From: Pedobacter sp. SL55
GTDB lineage: Bacteria; Bacteroidota; Bacteroidia; Sphingobacteriales; Sphingobacteriaceae
Assembly: GCF_026625705.1 (NCBI RefSeq)
Contig: NZ_CP113059.1
Coordinates: forward strand, 4,340,001-4,404,000
Length of the DNA: 64,000 nt
Reading direction: 5' to 3'
Position 1 is the first letter of the stretch. Each line of letters starts with the position of its first letter. The notes below the pieces were generated by a model that saw only the letters and a list, made by a program, of their open reading frames with translations, did no database searches and was not told the DNA's origin. Positions 10,054-20,003 of the stretch are shown here, in pieces. The position numbers and the translations under genes are program-made.

Positions 10054-11271
10054 TTATTGACTGCATTTATTTACGCCATCAGATTGCCAAGTAACAAAAG
10101 CACTCTTGTTGAATGGGTTTAGCGTACCATTTCCTGTATTGTCCCTAACAGTTTTAGACCAGTCCATATCATAGCCATTTCCTGTAGCATCTCTAAATAT
10201 ACTTCCAGTACCTTCATTGAATTTCCAGTAAGCCACCAATCCTGTAGACTTAGGATCTACACCGCAAATCCCTAATTGTAATTCATTGGCTGTAAGAGCT
10301 CTGTTCCAAACCCGGGCTTCTGCAACACGACCATTAAAGTACTGTCTTGCCGGATAGTTTTCCCAAGACATACCTAATTCAAATCGTTGAAATGTAGAGG
10401 CTTTATTACCTATCAATTCAACATCTTTCACACCGTCAACATACATCACATATTTCTTACCATCAAAGGTTAAAGAAATAGTATACCATTGACCAGTATT
10501 GAAACGTTTAGCAGAAACTACACTTCCACCTGGACTAACCCATTGTAAAGAGTTGATGTCCTGACCATTTTCTCCGAACCTAAGCATGTTTGATGCTGAC
10601 TCGTCTTTAGCTGTAAAACTACACAAACGACTAATCTGCTCAGGGGTAGTATGCCAAGCATTGATATAGCATTTAATTTCATAAGTATAATTAACCAAAT
10701 TAACAGCCTTATTATCTTCAAATATGAAATTACTATACAAGTTAGTGTTGTTCATGTTTAACGAGTTAAAATTGATTACCCTCGACACTCTTAAAAAGAT
10801 AGTCTTAGATGGTTCTAAAACATCAATTTTAGCACCTTCTATGCTTTTGATAGTAACAGGAATAACGTAAGTACGTCCGTCTACAAAATCTGCTGTAGAT
10901 ACAACTCTAACAGTGATACCAGTTGAAGCTGCACTGCCTGCTTTTATTACGCCTTGCGACCCGTCTACTTGTATTGCCGACGCTGGAATTGCATAATAGC
11001 TAGTTCCGTGTTTGCGGTTATATTCTTCTATCAATGAATTATCAACTGCAAAATTTACTGTCACATCTTGTGTAACTTTATCTGTAGCAGAAGCGGTTAC
11101 GGTATAAGATGATGGTGTGTTCTCTACCACAAACCTTGCTACAGGATTACTATCTGTACCAGTTACAAGTATCACATTTTTATTATAATTAGACTCCTTG
11201 CAACCTGTTACAAATAAAAACGAGCACAACAAAATATATAGGCTCAATTTTAAATTAAATTTCTTTTTCAT
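10054..11271 (-). CDS. DUF1735 and LamG-like (concanavalin A fold) surface lipoprotein
   Basis: Lipoprotein of 405 residues with lipobox FLFVTGCKES (Cys24). A DUF1735 domain covers about residues 35-160 (VNFAVDNSLIEEYN). A LamG/concanavalin-like lectin domain follows at about 175-375, with GQWYTISLTFDGKKYVMYVDG and EARVWNRALTANELQ, the usual LamG_3 signatures. It has no catalytic motif, so it is best seen as a cell-surface glycan-binding protein. It follows GH18 by 49 bp and precedes the F5/8 C lipoprotein by 13 bp. The pair of DUF1735 proteins after GH18 repeats the arrangement known from Bacteroides endo-beta-N-acetylglucosaminidase loci. Confidence 0.86.
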   Translation of the reverse strand: MKKKFNLKLSLYILLCSFLFVTGCKESNYNKNVILVTGTDSNPVARFVVENTPSSYTVTASATDKVTQDVTVNFAVDNSLIEEYNRKHGTSYYAIPASAIQVDGSQGVIKAGSAASTGITVRVVSTADFVDGRTYVIPVTIKSIEGAKIDVLEPSKTIFLRVSRVINFNSLNMNNTNLYSNFIFEDNKAVNLVNYTYEIKCYINAWHTTPEQISRLCSFTAKDESASNMLRFGENGQDINSLQWVSPGGSVVSAKRFNTGQWYTISLTFDGKKYVMYVDGVKDVELIGNKASTFQRFELGMSWENYPARQYFNGRVAEARVWNRALTANELQLGICGVDPKSTGLVAYWKFNEGTGSIFRDATGNGYDMDWSKTVRDNTGNGTLNPFNKSAFVTWQSDGVNKCSQ

Positions 11272-11320
11272 ATCTATTCAATATAATTGTTTATCTATTC
11301 TTGAAATGTAAACCTAGGCA

Positions 11321-12280
11321 TTAGTGTACCGCTGGATTCATGATCTGAATAGCTTTCCTGAATTCATTATAAGGTATACCTGAAGACGAATAATAATTTC
11401 TTCCTAAGAAGAAAACACCAACTCCTCCCTTACGACCAATTGCCGGTTGCCATCTTGCATAATCAAGTAGCTTACCTCCTGTGGCATAAAAAACACCAAA
11501 TGTTTCACAATAAATCATTGTTTCATAAGGAAAGCCCGCTGGGTGATATATCCCTCCAGTTTGGTTAGAATACGATTGACTAACAAAATAGTCGCAAAAA
11601 GGTATAATTGATGTTGGCGGATTACTATTAAAAAAGTCAACAATCAATAATTTACTTGGGTCTTTTCCTTTAGGCCCAAACTCTTTGCTCAGTTCATTTA
11701 TAAGTCTTACTAGATTTGGGCCATTCCAACCTTCCCAGTCTACATCCACCCCATCAAGGCCGGGTTCCAATACTTGCTTTACAATCCACTTTGCATAAGC
11801 AGCCATGGTAGCATCACTGATATTGTTACCGTCGCCCCCCATATCGTAATTTACACCATCTACGGTAAACTTATGTCTATAGTGTGAAGCATCTGCATGC
11901 ATTACAAAACGTGTTCCCAGTTTTTCTTGAGATATCTTCATATCTTCATACGCCAACGGATGAGTGTCTTTTGTGGGTATGCCCATCCAAAGATTTACAA
12001 TATCAAGACTATCAGGTAAGCCCAGTATACGCTCTCCCCACGATGCCGGATACTTGGTGCCAGAAACACCTTCTACCGGAGACCATGCCTCATAATAAGC
12101 ATAACTGATTTCATGTTTACTTTTCTTAAACTCACGTAAGTTTTTATAATACTGCTCATCGTAAGTTTTTAACTTCTGAATTTGCAAAGCCTCTACCTCT
12201 TTATCGCAACCCGTAAATAATAACGAAGCAAATAAAGCCGACAGCAACATGCCAAATATTTGAATTTTAGTTTTTTTCAT
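11321..12280 (-). CDS. GH18 endo-beta-N-acetylglucosaminidase-like lipoprotein
   Basis: Surface GH18 enzyme of about 319 residues. I chose the ATG at 12280 because it gives a proper lipoprotein signal (MKKTKIQIFG..., lipobox LLFTGCDKE, Cys25); the longer frame overlaps the end of susD. The GH18 signature is GLDGVDVDWEGW: Asp176, Asp179, Asp181 and catalytic acid Glu183, intact. In GH18 enzymes of this size encoded beside SusC/SusD the usual job is to cut the chitobiose core of N-glycans, releasing the glycan for SusC import; chitinase activity is the alternative. It lies 29 bp after susD and before the two DUF1735 proteins. Confidence 0.88.
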   Translation of the reverse strand: MKKTKIQIFGMLLSALFASLLFTGCDKEVEALQIQKLKTYDEQYYKNLREFKKSKHEISYAYYEAWSPVEGVSGTKYPASWGERILGLPDSLDIVNLWMGIPTKDTHPLAYEDMKISQEKLGTRFVMHADASHYRHKFTVDGVNYDMGGDGNNISDATMAAYAKWIVKQVLEPGLDGVDVDWEGWNGPNLVRLINELSKEFGPKGKDPSKLLIVDFFNSNPPTSIIPFCDYFVSQSYSNQTGGIYHPAGFPYETMIYCETFGVFYATGGKLLDYARWQPAIGRKGGVGVFFLGRNYYSSSGIPYNEFRKAIQIMNPAVH

Positions 12281-12309
12281 CTTACTCAAATTTATTGTTG
12301 AATATTGGA

Positions 12310-13947
12310 TCATTTTTTGTCCCACCATAATTTAGTACCGCCATTATCTGCGCCGCCAAGTTTGGATACACCCACCTGCACTCCAGCACGATTGTTATTG
12401 TACTCTGATTGAGGGAAAGGAATACGGCGAACCTGTGTAGCGGTATTGATGGTTCCGTTACTGTTATTGACAACAACCGGAAGCAATTTAGGATATCCTG
12501 TACGTCTAAACTCCGCCCAACCTTCAGGTCCATCAGGATACATTGCTATCCATTTCTGCGTAATGATACGTTCTAAGTTAAGCTCAGTAGAAGCTGCGGC
12601 ATTCCATGCTACTGTAACTGTACTTGGTGCAGCTGTATTAAAACTAGATCCTTCTGCATTATCTGTAAAAGCTTTTGGAGTATTAGTTGAGTTAGCAATA
12701 TAGGCTGCTGCTCCAGCAACATTATTTTCTTCAAATGAAGTACTAATTCCTTTTTCGTATAGTTCTTGAGCTGTACCGCCCATTGACCATCCTCGAAGTG
12801 CTCCCTCTGATCTAAGAAAATAAGTTTCTGCTGCGGTCATCCAAACGATTTCAGTAGAACTCTGATTCATGTTCAAACCAGAAATCCTAGTTGGATCTAC
12901 ATATCTTGTCCAAACAGAAGAAGTAATACCTAAACGTACACCATGATAACCACCATCGGCAGTGGCTTTCGTAAAGTAAGCTGCTAAACGAGGGTCGTTA
13001 TAACCATTCATGTAAGCATCCATAGAGGCACTCATACGGGCTTCACCGGCATTAAACGTAGTCGAAATTTCGAATAATGGATGATAGTAAACTAAGTTAG
13101 CCGAATGCTTTAAAGATGTTCTCTCATTTGTTGAACCAATTACCCCAATAGGGTTACTGATAGATTTTTCAGCTTCTGTTTTTGCCAAACTAGGGTTAGC
13201 ATAAGCTATACGCATAGCCAAGCGCAAGCGGAGTGAATTGGCAAATTTAACCCATTTGGTTGCATCTCCACCATAAATCAAATCGTATTTTGGCAAAATT
13301 GTAGCTCCAGGATTACCTTGTACGTAATTAGTTAATACATCAATCGATTCATCTAGCTCTGCAAAAAACTTGGTATATACCTCTTCCAATCCATCGTAAT
13401 TGTTTCTTAGCGTACCGCTTCCGAAGTTGATATATGGAATCGGTCCGTAGGCATCAGCAACACGGTGCATCGCTTCTACCTTAACTACTGTTGCCAAAGC
13501 AGCCACTTGTGGGCGTTGTTGTTCCTTTGCTATTTTAACAATTTCCTGCCATGCAGGCATTACACCTACAAATCCTGAAGTAAACGTTTTTTCTATCCAG
13601 CCGGTTATAAAATTATAAGAGCCATTGTGTACGCCTCCGTACCAAGTTCCTGTTGGCGCAATATATCCTGAATACAAATCGCTGGTAAGCCCCTGAGCAA
13701 CCTGATAGTCGCTACTTTGATTACTCCCCTCTGTTGAACCTTCTTTAAACAAAACCACGTTTCTTTGCATTTGTGCAAAAAAAGCACCTGTTTTAAGATC
13801 GTCATAACTCATAATCAATTCCGTAGCCTCATGCTGGTTGGTATTATATTCTTCAAACTTGCTACATGACGAATTGAATAATGCCAGTGAAACACATGAA
13901 AGGAATAGCTTTCTCTTGAATGAGAATATTTTATCTATTGTCATCAT
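12310..13947 (-). CDS. SusD/RagB-type nutrient-binding outer-membrane lipoprotein
   Basis: SusD-family lipoprotein (SusD-like_2 type), 545 residues, that forms the lid of the SusC transporter and binds the glycan at the cell surface. The lipobox is LALFNSSCSKFEEYN. The TPR-like helical scaffold shows GDATKWVKFANSLRLRLAMR near residue 220, a typical SusD segment, and the C-terminal region has EGWAEFRRTGYP and RRIPFPQSEYNNN. It begins 17 bp after the susC stop, as in most Bacteroidota PULs. No frame break is seen here, unlike in its partner. Confidence 0.95.
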   Translation of the reverse strand: MMTIDKIFSFKRKLFLSCVSLALFNSSCSKFEEYNTNQHEATELIMSYDDLKTGAFFAQMQRNVVLFKEGSTEGSNQSSDYQVAQGLTSDLYSGYIAPTGTWYGGVHNGSYNFITGWIEKTFTSGFVGVMPAWQEIVKIAKEQQRPQVAALATVVKVEAMHRVADAYGPIPYINFGSGTLRNNYDGLEEVYTKFFAELDESIDVLTNYVQGNPGATILPKYDLIYGGDATKWVKFANSLRLRLAMRIAYANPSLAKTEAEKSISNPIGVIGSTNERTSLKHSANLVYYHPLFEISTTFNAGEARMSASMDAYMNGYNDPRLAAYFTKATADGGYHGVRLGITSSVWTRYVDPTRISGLNMNQSSTEIVWMTAAETYFLRSEGALRGWSMGGTAQELYEKGISTSFEENNVAGAAAYIANSTNTPKAFTDNAEGSSFNTAAPSTVTVAWNAAASTELNLERIITQKWIAMYPDGPEGWAEFRRTGYPKLLPVVVNNSNGTINTATQVRRIPFPQSEYNNNRAGVQVGVSKLGGADNGGTKLWWDKK

Positions 13948-13964
13948 TTCTTTTATTAAAATAA

Positions 13965-16900
13965 TTAAAACTGAACCTTTACAGAAAAACCTAGGTTACG
14001 AAGGCTTGGCTGCATGAAATAATCTATCCCTTGATAGTAAGTTGATGTATTTGCCGTTAATTCTGGATCAAAAGGCGCTTTATTATAAAGGAAGAATAAG
14101 TTTCTACCTACCATAGATACATTCAAACCTTTTATCGTTTTAGTCCATTTTTCTACTGGAATATTATATCCTAAAGAAAGCTCTGCCAAACGCACATTCG
14201 TAGCACTATAGGTATACATAGAACCGATACCTGAAGAACCACCGCCTACAGTTTGGTAATACTCCTTCGCAGGAATTCTGTATCCATTTACTAATGCACC
14301 TCCTTGGTCTCTAGCATCAGCAGAGGCCTTCGAAGCACCAAAAGCATCTAGTACGGCTTGGGTATTTGAAACCACAATTCCACCTACACGGCCAGTAAAC
14401 AAAAATCCTAAAGATAGACCATTCCAATCGAAACTATTGTTCCAAGCTAGATTGTACTTAGGATTGGTATTTCCGGCACGCACAAAATTATTTGCATCGG
14501 CTACCACCACTTGGTCTGATGGATGTACATAAATAGCACCATGTTCGTCCGTTCTTAAGGTATTTACATAAATGTCGCCCATTGTACCGCCTTCTTTCAA
14601 TATCATCCTATAACTTGCCGTTCCACCCTTATTTACCTCAGATAAGCTAATTACCTCTTGAGTTAATGGATTTACCCAACCTGGTAATAATGCAATGATT
14701 TTATTCCTGTTAAGTGAGTAAGTTACACCTGTAGTCCAGTTTAATTTACCAAACTTGTCGCTGTAACGTGCAGAAACCTCAATACCTTTATTGTCAACTT
14801 GTCCAGCGTTTACAATTACACTGGTAAAGCCTGATGAAGCGGATAAATCTGGCTCAAAGAACTGATTATAAGTTACTTGAGCTGTAAACAGTAGCATCTA
14901 ATTTCAGCTTACTCTTAAACAACATTAAATTAGCCCCAGCTTCCCATGATTTTGTTCGCTCTGGTACCAAATCTGTATTAGGCATTCTCGCTCTAGTATT
15001 TGGCAAATTGGAGTTCATCCGGTATGTTGGTATAGTTAAAAACACATTAGGTTCGTTTCCAACTTCAGAATAAGAGACTCTAACTTCAAGTAAGACAAGA
15101 CATTGCTCTTAATTGAAAAAATATCTGTCATGATACCCGAAAGACCTATCGTTGGGTAGAAAAATGATTTAACATCTGAGCCTGCTAGTGTAGAAGCCCA
15201 ATCGTTACGAGCGGTTACATCTAAGTAGGCCATACTTTTATAACCTAATTGCGAACTCGCAAATACAGCGTTTTTTTGTCTACGATATCCTGACTGACCA
15301 TACTCCGATGTAGTTCTATTTACGTTAGCATAAGTAAATAAGTTAGCTACACTACCTAGCCTTCCGCCAAACATATCCTCTAAATACCTAACATCCTCTA
15401 TATTAGCACCTATATTGGCAGTTAAGCCAAACATGTTATCATTAAAATTTTTATTAATGTTTAACAATGCCTCTCCGTAAAATTGACGGGTATTAGTTCC
15501 CATCAATGAATAGTAGCCATTGTCAGATGCAAACAAGGTATTGGTTGAAGCATAGTACTTCTTTCCGAAACGATCGTTGCTCCTATCTATCTTGGCACGA
15601 GCGGTCAAGTTGATCCAATTAGCAAATTCGTATTTAAGAGATCCATTAGCCATATAACGGCCTTTATCATTCGAAAACAAATTACGTTCAGTTACCCAGT
15701 ATGGGTTCTGCATAGATAAACCTTGGTCGCCATAAGGCCAAAATTGCGTCTGAAAGTTCCTTGTAGCATTGTAACGCTCAAAACTTTTTACTTTCGCAAA
15801 ATCATCACCTGCTGGGAAAAGATATATGGCAACTAATGGATTAAAATATTGACCTTGTGAAATCATGTTCTGTTCTTTCACATTACTGGTCATAAAACCA
15901 AGATCCATGGTCAACTTATCATCAAGAAATTTTGAAGTATTGCGAACAGAGAAATTTAATCTCGTATAGTCGTTATTATGAATAATTCCTTGGGCATTTA
16001 CTGTACCTGCAGAAAAATAGGTCTGATTTTGAGCAGTTCCAGTAGACAAACTAACTGAATTGGTAACGTTCGATCCAGTTTGGAAAAAATCTGACGGATT
16101 ATAGCTCGAAGGTGTAGCAAGTTTATCGCCCCAACTGTAATAACTTCCCTGTTCCGTTTGCCCATAGGTATTTTGAAATTCGGGTAAAATCAATGGACTA
16201 GAAAAGGTAAGTACTATTTGAGAGATTAAGTGACAATTTTCCCTGAACACCTTTTTTAGTGGTTACCAAAACCACACCGTTAGCTGCAGAACTACCATAT
16301 AATGCAGCAGCAGAAGGGCCACTTAACACAGAGATACTTTCGATATCTTCTGGATTGAGATTGGAAATACCATCGCCAGTCTGTCCTGCTCCAGCAAACA
16401 CGCCTTCAGGCTGATCAGATGATAAGTTAGGCATGGGTACACCATCAATCACATATAACGCATTGTTATTACCAGAAATAGATTTTACCCCCCTCATGAT
16501 TACACGAGATGAACCACCAACACCAGATGAAGAACTATTGATAGTAACACCTGCAACTTTACCATTTAGGTTGTTAACGAAGTTAGCATCAGAAACCCTA
16601 TTCACCTCATTTGCGCTAAGTTGTTGTACATGGTAAGAAAGTGACCTTGCCTCTTTCTTGATCCCCAAAGCCGTCACAACCACTTCCTGCATTTTAATTT
16701 CGGAACTCTGAAGCGTAATGTTCAAAACAGTTTCATTTCCTACAGGCCTCTCTAAAGTCTGCATACCTATAAATGAAATCACTAAAACTGAATTTGCAGA
16801 GGGAACCAATAAGCGAAAATTTCCATTGGCATCAGTTAGAGCGCCTCCACTAGTACCTTTTACAGATACAGAAGCACCAACTACAGGCTGGCCAGAACTA

Positions 16901-17310
16901 TCCTTAACAACTCCCCTTATCTCCTTTTGCTGAGCAGGAGCTTCTTTTTTGATAATCAGGATATGATTACCGCTCATTCTTGTTTCAAGACCTACAGGTT
17001 TCAACACCTTTTCTAGTGCATCTTTAACTTTGATATCTCGCCCAGAGATACTAATTTTTCGAGTCACATCAACTTCTTCGGCATCAAAGAAAAAAGAATA
17101 GGAGGTTTGTTCTTTGATTGTTGATATTACTGTTGAAAGGGGTTGATTATTGATATTCAGCGACACACGAGCGTCTTGTGAATATACCGATGCTACTGCC
17201 GCAAAAACTTGGGCAAACATCAAAAGTACGGTTACTTTCATTGTCTTTATAATACCGCGATGACAATTTTTTAGCAATAAATATCTATCACAGTGTATTT
17301 TTTTGTACAT
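13965..17310 (-). CDS. SusC/RagA TonB-dependent transporter with STN domain (three frame breaks)
   Basis: TonB-dependent outer-membrane transporter that takes up oligosaccharides with SusD, about 1115 codons over the repaired span. In order: signal peptide, STN domain (about residues 45-120, LSTVISTIKEQTSYSFFF), carboxypeptidase-regulatory-like domain (GVVKDSSGQPVVGASVSV), plug (VVTALGIKKEARSLSY, YVIDGVPM) and the 22-strand barrel ending in FSVKVQF. Three single-base breaks split it: near 16208-16214 (ACTTACC, probably one extra T), near 15080-15090 (one base missing; repair gives KLRVSYSEVGNEPNVF) and near 14886-14896 (one extra base; repair gives DATVYAQVTYNQFF). The STN domain signals to the FecR anti-sigma encoded just upstream, so substrate sensing probably controls this locus. 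Confidence 0.9.
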
Positions 17311-17357
17311 TATGCAAAATAATTGAAGTTTAGACGAATTACGTTTATTCTATTTTA

Positions 17358-17397
17358 GAATCGGGGATACTGCGAATATCCTCCGATTCTTTTTTTT
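17358..17397 (+). terminator. Strong hairpin with T-run between fecR and susC
   Basis: GAATCGGGGATA pairs with TATCCTCCGATTC (12 bp, one bulged T) across a 7-nt loop, followed on the plus strand by eight T. Flanking genes are on the minus strand, where the hairpin is preceded by A-run and not followed by a T-run. It may limit read-through from fecR into susC, act as a leader structure of susC, or end an antisense transcript. Confidence 0.55.
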
Positions 17398-17496
17398 ATT
17401 TTTCTTTTTAGGTCTTTTCTGCGTTCATAATAAGTTTTTTAATGGTTTATAATTTATGGTTAGAATATTGTTTCGCAAACGAAACGAGTTGTATAC

Positions 17497-18474
17497 TTAA
17501 TAAATCACTATTTGGCGCCCTTTTATCTTAAAAGAGAACCCTCCTACTTTAGACATAATCCCGAGAATTTCTGGAAGAGGTTCGTTTTGAACAAAATCTC
17601 CTGTGAATTTTTTACTCATAACTTCCTTATTCATCACTGATATATCTACGTTAAATACTCGCTCAAGTTGAGAAGCTATTTGTTCAAATTTTTCATTTCT
17701 GAAAATAAACTTCGAATCTCTCCACGCATATTCTTTCTCTAAAGTTTCGTTCAATAATTGAAATTTACCTGTTTCGGATCTATAAGCAACTACATCATCA
17801 GGCTTCATCATAACAGACTTGCCATTAGCAGATAGCAACTCTACAGAACCTTTGAATAAAGCTACCCGAGTCTCTTCTTTAGGATAACAAGACAGGTTAA
17901 AAGAAGTACCATGCACCTTTAAATCTAGAGAGGATGTTTCGACAATGAAAGGTTTCTTCCTATCATGGGCCACCTCAAAAAAAGCTTCCCCTTCCAATCT
18001 CACTCTCCTATCTTCTCTACCGAAATTTCGACTAACTTTAAGCTTAGTCGCAGAGTTAAGCCACACTTCCGTACCATCAGGCAAAATAGTTTTTGATTTT
18101 GAACCTTTATCTACAGCAAAAACCGTTTCAACAACTGTGTCATTTTTAGGTTCAGATACATATAGGCCAATAAAAAATGCAACTAAAAGTGCAGCAGCAA
18201 CAGAAATATGAGGAAGTAAGCGCTTATACAAAGGCACAACTTTTACTTCCTTTTTATCAAGAAATTCTTTATACGCCGCTTCTATTTCATTATCGCTTAA
18301 CTGCTCACCAAATTCCATCATCTCAAAAAATACAACTACCTCCTCATAAAAAGCTGTATTTTCAACCGATTGCAAGCGCCATTCCTCCAACTTCGTAACA
18401 TCATCTCTATCTATGTTTCCAGTAAGAGCTTCATAAATTAGCTCCAACCAGTATTCTTTTGATCTATCTTCCAT
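17497..18474 (-). CDS. FecR family anti-sigma factor
   Basis: Inner-membrane anti-sigma factor of 325 residues. The N-terminal cytoplasmic domain (about 1-85) binds the sigma factor, a single transmembrane helix lies near residues 88-107 (ISVAAALLVAFFIGLYV), and the periplasmic FecR domain (about 125-215, KTILPDGTEVWLNSATKL) is followed by the DUF4974 domain (about 250-325, FEQIASQLERVFNVDIS). It receives the signal from the STN domain of SusC through the periplasm. It lies between the sigma gene (73 bp gap) and susC (186 bp gap), the standard order in such PULs. Confidence 0.95.
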   Translation of the reverse strand: MEDRSKEYWLELIYEALTGNIDRDDVTKLEEWRLQSVENTAFYEEVVVFFEMMEFGEQLSDNEIEAAYKEFLDKKEVKVVPLYKRLLPHISVAAALLVAFFIGLYVSEPKNDTVVETVFAVDKGSKSKTILPDGTEVWLNSATKLKVSRNFGREDRRVRLEGEAFFEVAHDRKKPFIVETSSLDLKVHGTSFNLSCYPKEETRVALFKGSVELLSANGKSVMMKPDDVVAYRSETGKFQLLNETLEKEYAWRDSKFIFRNEKFEQIASQLERVFNVDISVMNKEVMSKKFTGDFVQNEPLPEILGIMSKVGGFSFKIKGRQIVIY

Positions 18475-18547
18475 TTAATTTTGTTATGCCTTTCTAAGCA
18501 TCCACAATTAAAAGACAATCAAAAAAGAACTTAGGGTAAACTTAATG

Positions 18548-19117
18548 TTATTTTTTTTTGAAGAAATAATCTTGAAGGTCTTCTCGCAACCTAAAAAGTG
18601 CTTGCTTGATGTGATATTTTACTACATCTACTGAAATAGCTAATTTGCTTGCTATTTCGTGATACTTCAAATCAGCGTATCTACTTAACAAGAATATCTC
18701 TCGAGTTTGTTGAGGCATCTTATTGATACTGCGTAGAATTTTAGAATCTAATTCTTTAGCTAATAAATAATCCATAGGAGTAGATTCTTTATTATATGGC
18801 ATTTCTTCCTTCTGAAAATAATTATGCTCAGGAAGCTCTGAATGGATATTCCCCCTTCTTTTCTCTTCCATTAAAGTATTGAAACAGCGGTTTCGTACTG
18901 CCGTTAACAAGTAGCCTCTTAAATTTTGAATTTGTAGCTCTGAACGATTTTTCCAAATTGAAAAAATTACCTCATTAACTACAGAACGAGCAGTGTAGGA
19001 ATTTCCTGTAACTTTATAAGCATAAAGGCAAAGGGCACTATAATGTTCGTCATATAAGATTTTATATGCATCATTATCGCCAGCTTTAAGACCAAGAATA
19101 ATATCACTATTTTCCAT
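18548..19117 (-). CDS. ECF RNA polymerase sigma factor, FecI-like (Bacteroidota expansion family)
   Basis: Extracytoplasmic-function sigma-70 factor of 189 residues. Sigma region 2 covers about residues 10-75 (YKILYDEHYSALCLYAYK, EVIFSIWKNR) and region 4 about 125-180 (INKMPQQTREIFLLSRY, KYHEIASKLAISVDVVKYH, a clear helix-turn-helix). It is encoded immediately before its FecR-type anti-sigma and the STN-bearing SusC, so it most likely drives the SusCD operon, and perhaps the glycosidase operon, when substrate is bound outside. Confidence 0.95.
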   Translation of the reverse strand: MENSDIILGLKAGDNDAYKILYDEHYSALCLYAYKVTGNSYTARSVVNEVIFSIWKNRSELQIQNLRGYLLTAVRNRCFNTLMEEKRRGNIHSELPEHNYFQKEEMPYNKESTPMDYLLAKELDSKILRSINKMPQQTREIFLLSRYADLKYHEIASKLAISVDVVKYHIKQALFRLREDLQDYFFKKK

Positions 19118-20003
19118 TATACAGAAAGGATCCTATTTGTAAATAACAAGAATCTATAGTCACTGAAGACAATTATATGTATTTGATTAGAAAGGCCAGA
19201 GGCAAAACTAATATTTTTTAGAACAAATAAAAACCTGTTTCACTATACCACAAGTAACTTTATTACGAGGCATATTGGCAGGTTGTTAAAAGCGACCACC
19301 TTTTATACTTAAAAATGGCACTTCTGCTACGCTTTAAAAAATTGCATCAGGAAAAGAGGATCATCTCAACTACTTTGAACTCCGACGAGAAACCGAAAAT
19401 AAATTCAGACAAAGATATATGTTAAAAAAATGCTTCTGTGGCTTAAAAACCTGTCTATCATTTACGACAAGAGTAAGGTAACTCAAAAGCATACTTTGAT
19501 TAGAGGTTTGTTTAAAGATAATCTTGTATGGGGTCAAGGTTCATTTAGAACAAAATTTATGTAAAAAGCCTTCCATTACAACCTGCTGAAAAATCAACAA
19601 AAAAGGATTGCTTTTTAATGAGCAACCTTTAAAAAACTGATCATGAATCTTGTTAGTACCGATCAGCAAGAATACTTTGAACATTTGAATCGCTTTTTAT
19701 TGCTTATTGAGCCCATAATTGAGGATTTAGAGAGAAAAGGATTCATATAAAACGTAAGTGAAAATTTTTCAGTTTTTTACCAAGAACACCTTGAGCAGAT
19801 TATTTTAGAACAAAAAAGTTGGCAGATATGATAAATTGTAGTTTTGGCTTTCAAAAGTATAATGATATGCGCTGTGGCTAAAATTCAAGGACTATTTAGT
19901 CTTTACAAATAATTAATTTATTGTTGCTCAGTTGGGGCTTTAATTCAAACCGAATATATCAATAACTTCACCTAAAAAAAGTAATTTTAGCTTTCGTTTA
20001 AAA
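19118..20003. other. Gene-poor region with decayed reading-frame fragments
   Basis: This 886-bp stretch has no intact gene. On the plus strand it carries a recombinase-like fragment (19430-19620) and two unrecognised short frames: 19315-19425 (36 aa) and 19643-19750 (35 aa), the latter followed by a further open stretch reading NVSENFSVFYQEHLEQI. Together they look like the eroded remains of one or more mobile genes lying between the PUL and the AraC-hydrolase segment. Confidence 0.5.
19430..19620 (+). pseudogene. C-terminal remnant resembling a site-specific serine recombinase
   Basis: A 44-codon frame at 19430-19564 reads WLKNLSIIYDKSKVTQK...LIRGLFKDNLVW..FRTKF. Shifting frame just downstream continues as KINKKGLLFNEQPLKN up to about 19620. 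From memory this pattern (helical linker, LIRGLFKDNL, FRT, then a KxKGLLFxEQP tail) is found at the end of large serine recombinases of Sphingobacteria. No catalytic domain is present, so it is a fossil at best. Identification rests on recollection of the family and cannot be confirmed here. Confidence 0.35.

Noticed and set aside
19643..19750. 35-residue plus-strand frame as a real small gene
   Set aside because: No recognisable family, no clear ribosome site, and it lies among other broken frames.
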